A DNA stretch of 64,000 nt from Spirochaetota bacterium (GCA_017999915.1 JAGNKX010000003.1:278194-342193), one strand, 5' to 3'; numbered from the stretch's first letter, positions 50,817-60,086 are shown. The notes: generated from the sequence alone by a model not told the origin. Program-made: numbers and translations.

Positions 50817-51152
50817 ATGAAAAGAATCGTTGTCATACATCTCCTCGCGATCGTGGCGGTATTTTCAGCCTGTTCAAAGGATTACAGTAAAGATATAATC
50901 GGCACCTGGGACGCGGGGAAGGCCACCCTCAACAAGAATATGACTGTGGTGATCAAAAATGACGGCACCATGACCGCGGAGATCAAGGACCTGGATATGA
51001 AGCCCATCAAGGGAACCTACAGGCTTGATGGCGGGCATATAGAATTTAAATTATCAACCATAACTCTTTCATACAGGATAACAAGCGTGGACGGAAAGGC
51101 GCTTGTCATGAGAAGCAAGGACGCCAGGATCACCTGGAACCGCCTGGAATAA
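50817..51152 (+). CDS. Small lipoprotein, lipocalin-like
   Basis: The 111-residue protein has a lipoprotein signal with lipobox FSAC (Cys19) and a mature part that begins IIGTWD, followed by alternating beta-strands (MTVVIKNDGTMTAEI, KGTYRLDGGHIEFKL, LSYRITSVDGKALVMRS). The GTW start and this strand pattern occur in lipocalin-like and 'copper-resistance NlpE'-type small barrels. It is probably attached to the outer membrane or periplasmic face. No partner is adjacent; it stands between the GAPDH terminator and the convergent pirin gene. Confidence 0.65.
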   Translation: MKRIVVIHLLAIVAVFSACSKDYSKDIIGTWDAGKATLNKNMTVVIKNDGTMTAEIKDLDMKPIKGTYRLDGGHIEFKLSTITLSYRITSVDGKALVMRSKDARITWNRLE

Positions 51153-51201
51153 AACCGCTGGATTCTCCTTCGCTGCTGTCGACGCGATCATCAGCCCGCA
51201 G

Positions 51202-52059
51202 TCATTTCCCCCTTTTGTGCTTGAGAAAGGTCCCATTATAGTATTCATCAAAGGCAATGGCCAGCTCCTGTTCCGTGTTCATCACGATGGGTCCCTGCCA
51301 GGCAACAGGTTCCCCGATGGGGTTGCCGGAGACCAGGATAAGCCTAGCCGCAGTATTCCCCGCCGAGATCTGGACGGCGTCCCCTTCGCTGAAAAGAGCA
51401 AGGGTCCCCGGGCCGATGGAATGGCCGTCCTGCCCGAAGGAGGCCGTCCCCTCAATGACATAGGCGAAGACCTTGCGGCTCCGCTGCTGTTCCACTTCGA
51501 ATGTTTTTCCCTCCCCGATGGTTATATCAAGATAGTGCGGGTCTGCCGCAATATCCTGCGCAGGCCCCCTGGTCCCTTCATAATCGCCAGCTATTATTCT
51601 CACCGCCACTCCGCCGGATTCGACAATGGGAACGCTCCCCGAAGATATGTCCCGGTACCGTGGTTCGGACATCTTAAGGCCCGCGGGGAGGTTCACCCAG
51701 AGCTGGAGGCCCCATAGGAGCCCCCGGTCCTGGTCAGGCATCTCGGAATGAATGATGCCGCTTCCGGCGGTCATCCACTGGGCATCGCCGCTATGGATCA
51801 CGCCCTTATTCCCGATGCTGTCTTCATGCCGGATGGAGCCCTGGAACATATAGGTCATGGTTTCAATGCCGCGGTGGGGATGCCAGGGAAATCCTTTAAC
51901 ATATTCATCGGGATTGTCCGAGTGGAAATCATCGAGCAATAAAAAGGGATCGAGAAGCGGGACTTCATAATAGCCGAAGACGCGATTGAGCCTGACTCCG
52001 GCTCCTTCAAGGGTCGGCTTTCCTTTCAATATTCGCGATATGGGTCTATATTTTTTCAT
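51202..52059 (-). CDS. Pirin-family protein
   Basis: This 285-residue bicupin belongs to the pirin family. The N-terminal cupin keeps the metal ligands: His-x-His in FPWHPHRGIETMTY, then a His in IHSGDAQ/GIIHSE. Pirins bind Fe or other metals, and some have quercetin 2,3-dioxygenase activity or act as redox-sensitive regulators. GGAGA lies before ATG 52059. The upstream region holds the 163-bp palindromic element. Length fits the family and there is no truncation. Function in this organism is not known. Confidence 0.88.
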   Translation of the reverse strand: MKKYRPISRILKGKPTLEGAGVRLNRVFGYYEVPLLDPFLLLDDFHSDNPDEYVKGFPWHPHRGIETMTYMFQGSIRHEDSIGNKGVIHSGDAQWMTAGSGIIHSEMPDQDRGLLWGLQLWVNLPAGLKMSEPRYRDISSGSVPIVESGGVAVRIIAGDYEGTRGPAQDIAADPHYLDITIGEGKTFEVEQQRSRKVFAYVIEGTASFGQDGHSIGPGTLALFSEGDAVQISAGNTAARLILVSGNPIGEPVAWQGPIVMNTEQELAIAFDEYYNGTFLKHKRGK

Positions 52060-52157
52060 ATGTTTCTCCGCTCATAAATGATTTTATAAATATAAAAACA
52101 AAGTACCGAAAAGGCAAGATTTTCGACCGTAAAAGGACAAGGTGGCAGTCGTAAACT

Positions 52158-52320
52158 AGGGGTGCATGGGCCATCCCGCTCGTCCGCCTCGTATAAGCAG
52201 AGCCAAATGCGACATCCTGTCGCGGCTCTGCACTCGGACCTCCTGCCCAGCGCACCAGTTGACTCGGCGGAATCGGCGACATCCATGTCGCCTGCTCGCC
52301 GGGATGGCCCATGCACCCCT
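52158..52320. repeat. 163-bp palindromic element with perfect 20-bp ends
   Basis: Positions 52158-52177 and 52301-52320 are perfect inverted copies of 20 bases. Inside are two more hairpins: an 8-bp plus 6-bp stem (GCAGAGCC with GGCTCTGC, GCGACA with TGTCGC; about 52198-52232) and GGCGACAT-CC-ATGTCGCC (about 52276-52293). It lies between the divergent pirin and DUF763 genes. The structure resembles a MITE; no target duplication could be confirmed by eye. Confidence 0.8.
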
Positions 52321-52414
52321 GAAAATTTACTGCTGCCTCAAACAACTATACAAATGTATAGAAAATTACTTGAAATATAAGCCGACTCCTGATAGTGTAA
52401 TAATAGAGACAGAT

Positions 52415-53617
52415 ATGAAACGTTCCGGTTACGCTGATATGCCGCTCCATTACGGCCATGTACCACCTTGGCTCTATGAACGGATGACAAGGCTCGGGGG
52501 CGCCATAGTGGAGGCCATCGTCGCCGAATATGGCACATCCGAGGTGCTGCGGCGCCTGAGCGATCCCTTCTGGTTCCAGGCCTTCGGGTCGGTCCTGGGA
52601 ATGGACTGGCATTCATCTGGAATCACCACCTCCGTGATGGGTTCCCTCAAGCAGGCGATCAATCCCATTTCAAAAGAACTGGGCATCTTCATCTGCGGGG
52701 GCAGGGGCAAGCATTCCCGCCGCACACCCGATGAGATCAGCGCCATCGCTGACGCGAAGAGCCTTGACGGCGCCTATCTGGTCCGGTGCAGCAGGCTCAG
52801 CGCTAAAATCGACAATACCGCGGTGCAGGACGGATTCCAGATATACCTGCACTCATTCATTCTGACCGATGAGGGTGAGTGGGCCGTTGTCCAGCAGGGC
52901 CTCAATGACGGCACCGGCCTGGCCCGGCGCTATCACTGGCATTCGCCTCGCATTACGTCCTTCGTGGAAGAGCCTCACGCCTCGATATACGGCCGTAACC
53001 GCGGATGCATCCTTAACCTGGTAGACGCAAAAGCAGGTACGGCGCGGGACGGCATCGTCTCCATCGCGCGGGAGGACCCGTCCGCCATGATGAAGGAGGT
53101 CCGGAAGATCATAATGCCGCGGCGCCATGACGTCACCGGGGATGACGTTAACCTGAAGCGTCTCGGCGGCGTTCTCGCCCTGGCCCATGACAGGGGGCTC
53201 CGCGATTTCGAGGGCATGCTGCTCCTGGAGGGGCTCGGTCCGCGGACCATGCAGTCCCTGGCCCTGGTGAGCGAAGTCATCTACGGGACGCCGACGCGGT
53301 TCGACGACCCGGCGCGCTTCAGTTTCGCCCACGGAGGGAAGGACGGTAAGCCCTTTCCCGTGCCGTTGCGCGTGTACGATGAGACCATTGAACAGCTGCG
53401 AAGCGCGGTCAACAGGTCAAGGATCGATCATTCGGACAAACTGAAGGCTTTGAAAGGCCTTGCGAAGGCCGTGCGGGTGATCGAGGAAAAGCACGATCCC
53501 TGCGCCGATTTCGATAAGACAATAGAGATGGAGATCAGGGATTCCCACCGTTATGGCGGGCGCACCGTTTTCGGGGAAGTGAAAGGCCCTGACGATGAGC
53601 AGCTTGAATTATTTTAA
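52415..53617 (+). CDS. DUF763 family protein
   Basis: A 400-residue soluble protein of the DUF763 family, recognised from the start MKRSGYADMPLHYGHVPPWL, from VLGMDWHSSGITTSV and from CGGRGKHSRRTP. The family is found mainly in archaea and some bacteria and has no assigned function. Near residue 270 the stretch LEGLGPRTMQSLALVSEVIYG looks like a helix-hairpin-helix, so DNA contact is possible. His, Asp and Arg-rich conserved stretches suggest an enzyme. ATG 52415 fits the family start; a longer frame from 52166 only runs through the palindromic element. It stands alone on its strand. Confidence 0.8.
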   Translation: MKRSGYADMPLHYGHVPPWLYERMTRLGGAIVEAIVAEYGTSEVLRRLSDPFWFQAFGSVLGMDWHSSGITTSVMGSLKQAINPISKELGIFICGGRGKHSRRTPDEISAIADAKSLDGAYLVRCSRLSAKIDNTAVQDGFQIYLHSFILTDEGEWAVVQQGLNDGTGLARRYHWHSPRITSFVEEPHASIYGRNRGCILNLVDAKAGTARDGIVSIAREDPSAMMKEVRKIIMPRRHDVTGDDVNLKRLGGVLALAHDRGLRDFEGMLLLEGLGPRTMQSLALVSEVIYGTPTRFDDPARFSFAHGGKDGKPFPVPLRVYDETIEQLRSAVNRSRIDHSDKLKALKGLAKAVRVIEEKHDPCADFDKTIEMEIRDSHRYGGRTVFGEVKGPDDEQLELF

Positions 53618-53623
53618 TATGGA

Positions 53624-53655
53624 GGGAAGTGGCGGTTTCGAAACCGCCACTTCCC
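53624..53655. terminator. 32-base perfect palindrome between convergent genes
   Basis: Positions 53624-53655 form a perfect 15-bp stem around CG (GGGAAGTGGCGG with CCGCCACTTCCC at the ends). It lies seven bases after the DUF763 stop and 15 bases before the end of the convergent cytochrome gene, so it may serve both. Confidence 0.75.
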
Positions 53656-53669
53656 TGTGATGATCGGAA

Positions 53670-53957
53670 TTATTTCCAATCGACTATTGTTTTGTAATAC
53701 GACGGCCACAGTTTGCCCATCTTGGGCATCCTGCCGGTTTTAACCGCGTCGATGATCATGGCCTTCCTGACACAGATGTCCTGCTTCGTGGTGAAGTCTT
53801 TCGTGTGGCATTTGACGCAGTTGTCCTGGATCGCCTTGAATACATTGTCATTCGGCAAAGCTCCGCATTTTTCCCTGGGATACTTTTCCAGGCTTGCCAT
53901 ACAGCCGATAAGAAACAACGCGCATATAACCGATGCCATGATGATCCGTTTTTGCAT
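53670..53957 (-). CDS. Monohaem cytochrome c lipoprotein
   Basis: The 95-residue protein has a lipoprotein signal with lipobox LIGC (Cys19) and one haem-binding motif CVKCH (Cys47, Cys50, His51). Met77 or Met80 in GRMPKMG is a likely second haem ligand. It should carry electrons at the periplasmic side, tethered to a membrane. A second Cys pair (Cys31 and Cys62) may form a disulfide. The start is ATG 53957; GAGGA lies upstream. No oxidase or reductase gene is next to it; the nearest gene on the same strand is a LolA-like protein 80 bases upstream. Confidence 0.8.
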   Translation of the reverse strand: MQKRIIMASVICALFLIGCMASLEKYPREKCGALPNDNVFKAIQDNCVKCHTKDFTTKQDICVRKAMIIDAVKTGRMPKMGKLWPSYYKTIVDWK

Positions 53958-54038
53958 GCTATCCTCCTCTTCGACTATTTTTTATCGCCACGTTCCACGG
54001 CGTTCATACGCATCAGGATACGTCGCATCGGTTGTATC

Positions 54039-54884
54039 TTACCACCATTTCCGTGTCAGATACTCGACCGAGAAAATGTTAGGGGAAATGTTCGCTTCTT
54101 CCTCGAAGCGCATGTTGCTGAAAAGGAGCTCGGACTTCGTGCCGCGCTTCAGGGTTTTCATCTCGAGACCTGTCGGATAATACACCTGCAGGCCCTTGAC
54201 GTTCTTGCGTGTTATGAAGGACAACAGGTTCATTTCCTTTTGCTTGATCTTGTTCTCGTCATAGTATTCAAGCTTGAGGGTCAGCAGCGTTTTCTTCTCG
54301 AGGTAGGTCACCTTGCGGCCGTACCCGGTGTCCCGCGCGATCTGATCGTTCTTGGGCAGGCTCTCGATCACATAGCATTCGAATTCTTTCCCCTTGAATA
54401 CTATACGGGTATCGGGAAGGGCCTTGTAGGTGCACTCGGTATAATCGGGTTTTCCGATGTCGCCGTTCGTGAAATCACTGCCGAAAAAGCTGAGGCGCTT
54501 GTCGGCGCCGGTGACTTTCTTCGCCTTTCTGATTCCCTTGAGGTATACGTACTTGATGTCAGGCTCGTTCTTGAAATTGTACATCATATATGAATTGCCG
54601 TTATCGTCGGCGGGGGCGAGAAAGCAGCTGATGTAATTTTCTTTCTGCTGGTTCGTGCCGATGAATTCCGTGTACGATGCCATGACCAGCTTCTTCTGGA
54701 ACCGGAGGTCCCCGGTGCTTCCGTAAATCTTGATGGCCGCCTCGCCTTTGACCTTCTGAAAAATCGGCTGATCGTCGTTCATTTTCATCAAACGGGCCCC
54801 CTTTTCTTCGGCTGTTTCAGACAGCGCCGAAAGAGAGAAACCGAAAACCATTACTGCAATGATCGGTAGTTTAAAAAAACGCAT
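54039..54884 (-). CDS. LolA-like outer-membrane lipoprotein-sorting protein
   Basis: The 281-residue protein has a cleavable signal (PIIAVMVFGFSLSALS) and the fold pattern of the 'outer membrane lipoprotein-sorting' LolA-like family (PF17131 type): long strands, RLSFFGSDFTNGDI, Y-x-ECTYK, and a C-terminal W-rich end. Such proteins often work with RND/MMPL transporters to carry lipids or lipoproteins across the periplasm; the RND fusion in this window is 30 kb away. GGAGG before ATG 54884 fixes the start. Function is inferred from family only. Confidence 0.8.
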   Translation of the reverse strand: MRFFKLPIIAVMVFGFSLSALSETAEEKGARLMKMNDDQPIFQKVKGEAAIKIYGSTGDLRFQKKLVMASYTEFIGTNQQKENYISCFLAPADDNGNSYMMYNFKNEPDIKYVYLKGIRKAKKVTGADKRLSFFGSDFTNGDIGKPDYTECTYKALPDTRIVFKGKEFECYVIESLPKNDQIARDTGYGRKVTYLEKKTLLTLKLEYYDENKIKQKEMNLLSFITRKNVKGLQVYYPTGLEMKTLKRGTKSELLFSNMRFEEEANISPNIFSVEYLTRKWW

Positions 54885-55191
54885 TGATGCCTCCATATAA
54901 CATTATAGTGATAAATCTTTTAATCCGGAAAGATTTATGCATGCGAGATCAGAGGATCTTCGCATGTGCAACCATGAACAGAATTAGCCGTACGCTGTGT
55001 CTATATATATTTTGCGAGGCGGACAGCCTTGGTCACGGCGGCTGCCATACTCATTCAGCATATCTTTATTAAAATACGCGAGCTCGTTTAATTGTAAATA
55101 ATAAAAATAAAAAAATGAATGGAATAATGCTGGAGCGATCCCGCGTGAGGGCGGGACGGGGTTGGATGGGATTTTACGATGGAATGGATGA
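54885..55191. other. Non-coding gap
   Basis: About 300 bases upstream of the LolA-like gene and downstream of the START-like gene, both on the minus strand. A+T-rich centre; a small G+C hairpin near 55138-55158 could end the START-like transcript. No gene or repeat recognised. Confidence 0.4.
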
Positions 55192-55863
55192 TCATTTGAA
55201 AAGTCGCAATTCCGTTTCCTTTGCGTCTCTGTAAGCGGTTTTTTTCAGCATATCCCTCATGTTGCACAGGACAGTAAAAGGCCGTTTTACCACTGCCATG
55301 TTGGCCATCAAAGGGGTCAACTTCCCTCCGGGGTCGCTGTGCATCTGGTAGATGACTTTGATCGTACCCCGGGCCGTGTCGGGGATAAAGGACCAGGAAC
55401 CGGAAATCTGCCTGACCCGAATTGTTTTTGCCCGTTCCGGAAGAAAATCATGGAGGCTGGTCAACTTCAGGGTCACCGCTGCCGTGCGGGGGTCCCGGGA
55501 GGCGGTGACCTTGAATACGGAATCGCGGTCATCGGCCGGGAAGGGGAGCTTTATAACGTGGTAGAGGATCATCTCCCTGGAATTGATCATTTTTATCAGG
55601 CGCGATTCCTTCAGGTTGGGGAACCAGAGCGGATATGAAGATATGTCTTCCATGAGCTTGAGGACGCTTGTCATGGTGGCCTCGACCTCGATGACCGCCT
55701 TGAATTCCTTGAAGCCTGATCCCGGAATATCCCTGGTCAAAACCTGGATCCCTTTCCGGTTTTTTTTGAGCTTCCAGTCGTTTTTTTGCGCCGGCGCCAT
55801 GAAAGGCAACAATAAGGACACAACAGCGATGGCTACTGCGGCGCAAAGCCGGGTTTTTTTCAT
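55192..55863 (-). CDS. Exported START/SRPBCC-like protein, copy 1
   Basis: The 223-residue protein has a signal peptide (AVAIAVVSLLLPFMAPA) and a START-like (SRPBCC) lipid-binding fold: NDWKLKKNRKGIQVLTRDIPGSGFKEFKA, DISSYPLWFPN, and a final helix (VKRPFTVLCNMRDML). START domains hold lipids or other hydrophobic ligands in a deep pocket, here in the periplasm. It is clearly related to the gene at 61156. ATG 55863 fits a short site GCAGGT; the longer frame from 55968 is rejected because it would put the signal inside. Ligand unknown. Confidence 0.8.
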   Translation of the reverse strand: MKKTRLCAAVAIAVVSLLLPFMAPAQKNDWKLKKNRKGIQVLTRDIPGSGFKEFKAVIEVEATMTSVLKLMEDISSYPLWFPNLKESRLIKMINSREMILYHVIKLPFPADDRDSVFKVTASRDPRTAAVTLKLTSLHDFLPERAKTIRVRQISGSWSFIPDTARGTIKVIYQMHSDPGGKLTPLMANMAVVKRPFTVLCNMRDMLKKTAYRDAKETELRLFK

Positions 55864-56163
55864 GGTGTACCTGCTAATGGATAACGATTGTTGCGGAAGG
55901 TTTTGCCGCAATTCATGCAGGCTAGTATGATGGGGATGTTTTTGTAAAGAAAAATTATGGATGCCCATGCCCCCCTGATTTACGACTGCTACCTGGGATA
56001 CACAATGCTTCCCGACATGTTTTTCCCGTCCATGGAAAAAATAATTGATTTTTCATTTGCGGCTTCATCTGATATCATATCTTGATGCATTGATCATGTC
56101 AGGTCAGGTTGCCGAAATGACTCTCCGCGGAGGACCGCAGGCAGCCCCGACCGGGGATACCCT
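55864..56163. other. Non-coding gap between divergent genes
   Basis: It holds the upstream regions of the START-like gene (minus) and the HAMP-PP2C gene (plus). No clear promoter pair, repeat or RNA gene was found. Confidence 0.4.
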
Positions 56164-57915
56164 ATGTCGCGACCCATATCAATAATCGTGCGGCTTTCGC
56201 TGAAGATGGAAACGTACGCCTTCCTCATGGTCACCCCCCTTATCGTCTATTTCGTTGTCATCAGCGGAGCCCACCGGGGCCCGGACGTCATGATCATCGT
56301 TGTGGGCGCCGTGCTGGCGGTTCCCTTTGTGCTGATGTTCGGCATACCCCTTCGCATTATAAGGCTCTTTCCATTGCTCAACTCATTGTATGGTCCCGGA
56401 TCGGAAAGCCTCTCCGAAGAAAAGCTGATGCGTATCAAGCGGGGCCTCCTCGCATACCCGCTCTATGAAGGGATCGTGATAATTTTCAGATGGCTCCTCG
56501 GCTTGACCATCGCCGCGTTCTACGTGTACCGTGTAACCGGGATTTTCGGCGATATCGAATACCTCCTGTCCATCATACTCGTCGTCCCGCTGAGCTATAC
56601 CCTTTTCTATTTTACAACGGAGAACTTTCTGGCGAGGGTTCTCATGGATGATCGTTTGAGCACCGTCATGCTGCAGCCCGGCACGTTCAGGCACGCCAGC
56701 CTTTTCATCAAGATGCTCCTGATTCTCTGTTCGATCATCATTATCCCTACGGTCGTTTTCGGTTATTTATTCGTACTCTCCCAGGCGGGGCTGATTCATT
56801 TTCAATACATACGGCTCCATATTACCTTCATCGTCGTGCTGTCGATCCTATCGATCGTCAGCACGGCCTACGAATCGACGATCACGATACGCCGCGGCAT
56901 GCGGCTGACCGTGCGCACCCTTGAGAAGATGCGCGGAGGAAATTTCGATACGCACCTGGCGATGATATCCCGCGACGAGATCAGCGTCATCACCCAGTAC
57001 GTCAACTTCCTAGCCGAAGCCCTGAGATCCTACGTGCGTAGAAACAGGGACCTGACGGAAAACCTGGAGCGGAAGGTCGAGGAGAGGACCGAAGAGCTCA
57101 ATGCGGCACTTGAGGAGCTGACGGCGATGAACGACCAGCTGAAAGAGGCCAGGGACGAGCTATGGGGAGAAATGGAGCTGACGAAAAAGATACAGACCTC
57201 GCTGCTGCCGGCGCATCCGGTGATCCGGGACTATGAAGTGGCTGTCCATATCGCCCCGGCCGCCCAGGTCGGAGGCGATTACTACGATGTGATCAACTGC
57301 CCGGGCGTCGACTGGGTGGTCATAGGCGATGTTTCCGGCCACGGGGTCCCCGCGGGCCTGGTGATGATGATGGCGCAGACGGCGATACGGACCCTGCTCA
57401 GGAACGATCCGAACGTGGAGCCCCACAGGCTCATCGCGGCCATGAACGGCGTCCTCCATGAGAACATGAAGAAATTCGCGGAAGACAAATACATGACGCT
57501 GACGGTCATAGCGGTCCACGGCGACGGCACGCTGCGGTTTTCCGGCCTCCACGAGGACATGCTGATCTACCATGGGGCGACTGGAACGGTGACCTCCCAT
57601 GAAACCGACGGCGTGTGGATCGGCATGTACGGAGACATCGGCGGCCAGGTGAGCACGGAAACGCTGGTGCTGGAACCGGGCGACGCGTTGCTGCTCCACA
57701 CCGACGGCGTGGTCCAGGCCTGGAACCGGGAGTCGGTGCTGGGACAGCGGACCCCGGAAATCGACATGTTCGGCCAGGACCGTCTTGCCGGTCTGCTTGA
57801 AAGGAACGGCGGCAAATCACCTGACGCCATCCTCGGTGAGATCGTCAGGGCCCTGGAAGAATTCCGCCGTGATGACGACGCAACGGTTGTGATAGTCAAG
57901 CGCGTATCCCCGTAA
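56164..57915 (+). CDS. HAMP-SpoIIE-type PP2C phosphatase
   Basis: A 583-residue membrane protein: about six membrane helices (1-235), a HAMP-like region (about 235-290; RRGMRLTVRTLEKMRGGNF), a long coiled coil (about 290-345, LERKVEERTEELNAALEEL) and a SpoIIE/PP2C domain (about 360-583). Phosphatase metal sites are VGGDYYDV, GDVSGHGVPAG and RRDDDATVVIV. It should act on phosphorylated regulator proteins in response to a membrane signal. It is the third such phosphatase in this window and is not in an operon with a target gene. No ribosome-binding site of note lies before ATG 56164. Confidence 0.9.
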   Translation: MSRPISIIVRLSLKMETYAFLMVTPLIVYFVVISGAHRGPDVMIIVVGAVLAVPFVLMFGIPLRIIRLFPLLNSLYGPGSESLSEEKLMRIKRGLLAYPLYEGIVIIFRWLLGLTIAAFYVYRVTGIFGDIEYLLSIILVVPLSYTLFYFTTENFLARVLMDDRLSTVMLQPGTFRHASLFIKMLLILCSIIIIPTVVFGYLFVLSQAGLIHFQYIRLHITFIVVLSILSIVSTAYESTITIRRGMRLTVRTLEKMRGGNFDTHLAMISRDEISVITQYVNFLAEALRSYVRRNRDLTENLERKVEERTEELNAALEELTAMNDQLKEARDELWGEMELTKKIQTSLLPAHPVIRDYEVAVHIAPAAQVGGDYYDVINCPGVDWVVIGDVSGHGVPAGLVMMMAQTAIRTLLRNDPNVEPHRLIAAMNGVLHENMKKFAEDKYMTLTVIAVHGDGTLRFSGLHEDMLIYHGATGTVTSHETDGVWIGMYGDIGGQVSTETLVLEPGDALLLHTDGVVQAWNRESVLGQRTPEIDMFGQDRLAGLLERNGGKSPDAILGEIVRALEEFRRDDDATVVIVKRVSP

Positions 57916-57982
57916 AACATGCCCTTGTTTGAACCTTTCCTGAAAAATATTAAGGAAAATCTAAAAAACTTAAACTCTTTTG

Positions 57983-58011
57983 TTGCCTTTGCCTTGATGC
58001 GTCGCTATATT
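57983..58011 (+). promoter_or_regulatory. Promoter of the Hsp20 gene
   Basis: TTGCCT (57983-57988), a 17-base spacer and TATATT (58006-58011) lie about 45 bases before the start codon. No heat-shock sigma-32 consensus was seen. Confidence 0.4.
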
Positions 58012-58056
58012 ATTGTAATTTATTGATTCACATTAACATGAACGCGAGGTGCTGCC

Positions 58057-58353
58057 ATGGAAAAAATAAAAGTTTCACCGGATATATGTACCTATAACAG
58101 TGAGGACAACAAAACGCTTATCCTGGAGATAGCGATACCCGGCGTTGACAAAAAGGACATTGAGTTGAAAATGCTGGAGGATAGTTTTACGCTGACGGCG
58201 CCGAGGGATGACCTCGAATATACCCTGGCCCTGTCACTATGCTGTCCGGTCAGAGTGGCGGATATAAAGGCTGAATATAATAACGGCCTCCTCAGGATCG
58301 AGGCGCCCTACAAGGACTTTATGGAAAATGCCGTCAGGGTAAAGGTCGCGTAA
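58057..58353 (+). CDS. Short Hsp20/alpha-crystallin protein
   Basis: At 98 residues this is mostly the alpha-crystallin domain alone: LILEIAIPGVDKKDIELKMLEDSFTLTA at the N-terminal half and NGLLRIEAPYKD, the usual GxLxIxxP motif, at the end. The N-terminal arm and C-terminal extension of typical Hsp20 proteins are missing, so large oligomers may not form. It should hold unfolding proteins in solution. Cys-Cys in SLCCPVRV is unusual for the family. GAGG precedes ATG 58057. A terminator follows, facing the convergent transporter gene. Confidence 0.85.
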   Translation: MEKIKVSPDICTYNSEDNKTLILEIAIPGVDKKDIELKMLEDSFTLTAPRDDLEYTLALSLCCPVRVADIKAEYNNGLLRIEAPYKDFMENAVRVKVA

Positions 58354-58369
58354 CCGGGGCGGTGACAAA

Positions 58370-58398
58370 AAAAGCGCGGTTTAGAAGCCGCGCTTTTT
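58370..58398. terminator. Bidirectional terminator
   Basis: A 10-bp stem AAAAGCGCGG (58370-58379) with CCGCGCTTTT (58388-58397) has T-runs on both strands. It lies between the Hsp20 gene and the convergent NhaD-like gene. Confidence 0.85.
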
Positions 58399-58423
58399 AA
58401 TTTTGATCGCAGCGTGAGAGCTG

Positions 58424-60004
58424 TCAAATAAAGAAGATAAGCGTTATCAGGATGAACGTTGGTATCAAAACGGCGATTGAATAGATCATGTAGCCGAAAA
58501 AGCTCGGCATCTTGATTCCCTGTTCCTCCGCGATCGATTTTACCATGAAATTGGGGCCGTTGCCGATGTAGGTGTTGGCGCCCATGAACACGGACCCGCA
58601 GGATATGGCCGTCAACACCGCTGTGGAAACATGGCCTCCATCGTTGAGGATTATATCTTTTGAAAGATTAAGGCCCTTCGCCAGCGAGAGGAATGTCAGG
58701 TACGTTGGCGCGTTGTCAAGGAATGAAGAGAGCCCGCCGGCCGCCCAGAAGAACTGCCACGGCTGGGTTATGCCCAGGGCGGCCCCCTTGTGCTCCAGGA
58801 TATAGAGGGCGGGGATCATGGCCGCGAAGATGCCGGCGAAGAGGTACGCTACTTCCTTGATGGGTCCGAAGGTGAAGCCGTTCCGCTGACGAAGCTCGCT
58901 TCTGTATGGAGTCAGGACCAGGGACAGGCCGAGGAGCAGGGCCATGCCGAATTCCTGGAAGCCGAAGCGCGGCCACCATGACACCTGTTTGACCAGCAGC
59001 CCCTGCAGGAAAACAATGATGACAACCCCGGCGAGAAGGATCAGGTTTATCTTGCCGTCAATGGCGAATTTCTCTTCGCCGCCCGCTGCTGCACCGTTCG
59101 AGGCTCCCTCCAGCCTCTGGAGGGCCCGCATCAACAATCCCCGGATGTTCTTTAACTCCGCCATGCGTATCCTCTTTTCCTGGATAAGATTCTTAATATC
59201 AAGGATGCTCAGGGCCGCCGAAATGTCATTTTTTACAAGGGAAATGGTATTGCCGTTTCCAGAGACGGCGCCGGCGGATGTGCCCGGGAATTCCTTCCGG
59301 TATAGATAGGTGTCCATGATGAAAAAAACGGTCAGCACGATGATACACGCGAGGGCCCACTGCGGAGCAAGCCTGAAGGTCCATTCAAAGGGCACTCCCT
59401 GGAGGTAGCCCAGGAACAGGGGCGGATCGCCCAATGGCGTCAGGGAACCGCCGATATTGCTGACGATAAAAATGAAGAAAATGATGACATGGGCCTTTTT
59501 CTGACGGCTCTGGTTCGCCCTGATGAGGGGGCGCACCAGGAGCATCGACGCGCCGGTGGTTCCCACAAAACTGGCGATGACGCTGCCGATAAGGATGAAG
59601 ATGGTGTTGACCTTGGGCGTGCCCGAAAGGCTTCCCTTGATGAGTATGCCGCCGGATATGACGAAGAGCGACGCCAGGAGGATGATGAATGAAACATAGT
59701 CCAGCGCCTTTTCGAAGGACAGCTCCCTCAGCTTTTCGCCCATGAATACCGTGAAGATGATGCTCATGGGAACGCAGAAAACGCCCAGTGATATCCACCA
59801 GAGGTTCTTTTCCCAGAAGTGGGCGTTTATGAGGGGGATGATGGCTATGCAGAGCAGGATGCCGATGAAGGGAAGCACCCAGAATACGGAGATGTCCGGC
59901 GGGGCGGCTTCAGCAGCCGCGTTTTCCCTGGCAAGTAGCCCAACGGCTGAGAGGGCCACAAGAATCGTCGAATACCGGATGATTGTTATGATTTTTTTTA
60001 TCAT
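58424..60004 (-). CDS. NhaD/CitMHS-type sodium transporter
   Basis: The 526-residue protein has about twelve membrane helices and belongs to the ion-transporter superfamily that contains NhaD Na+/H+ antiporters and citrate-type carriers. Typical features are IVSNIGGSLTPLGDPPLFLGYLQG and SSFLDNAPTYLTF, both close to the NhaD substrate-binding loops, and GANTYIGNGPNFMV. An insertion of about 60 residues near residue 245-305 lies in the central cytoplasmic loop. It probably exchanges Na+ for H+ across the inner membrane, but carboxylate transport is possible. The N-terminus has a signal-like helix. It is alone in its unit; the rubredoxin-like gene lies 83 bases upstream. Confidence 0.8.
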   Translation of the reverse strand: MIKKIITIIRYSTILVALSAVGLLARENAAAEAAPPDISVFWVLPFIGILLCIAIIPLINAHFWEKNLWWISLGVFCVPMSIIFTVFMGEKLRELSFEKALDYVSFIILLASLFVISGGILIKGSLSGTPKVNTIFILIGSVIASFVGTTGASMLLVRPLIRANQSRQKKAHVIIFFIFIVSNIGGSLTPLGDPPLFLGYLQGVPFEWTFRLAPQWALACIIVLTVFFIMDTYLYRKEFPGTSAGAVSGNGNTISLVKNDISAALSILDIKNLIQEKRIRMAELKNIRGLLMRALQRLEGASNGAAAGGEEKFAIDGKINLILLAGVVIIVFLQGLLVKQVSWWPRFGFQEFGMALLLGLSLVLTPYRSELRQRNGFTFGPIKEVAYLFAGIFAAMIPALYILEHKGAALGITQPWQFFWAAGGLSSFLDNAPTYLTFLSLAKGLNLSKDIILNDGGHVSTAVLTAISCGSVFMGANTYIGNGPNFMVKSIAEEQGIKMPSFFGYMIYSIAVLIPTFILITLIFFI

Positions 60005-60086
60005 ATTGTTCTCCTCGGCCGGCTATTATATACTATGATAAATAATGAATCAATAATAAAATATCTGCCGGCAAAAAACCAGGGCC

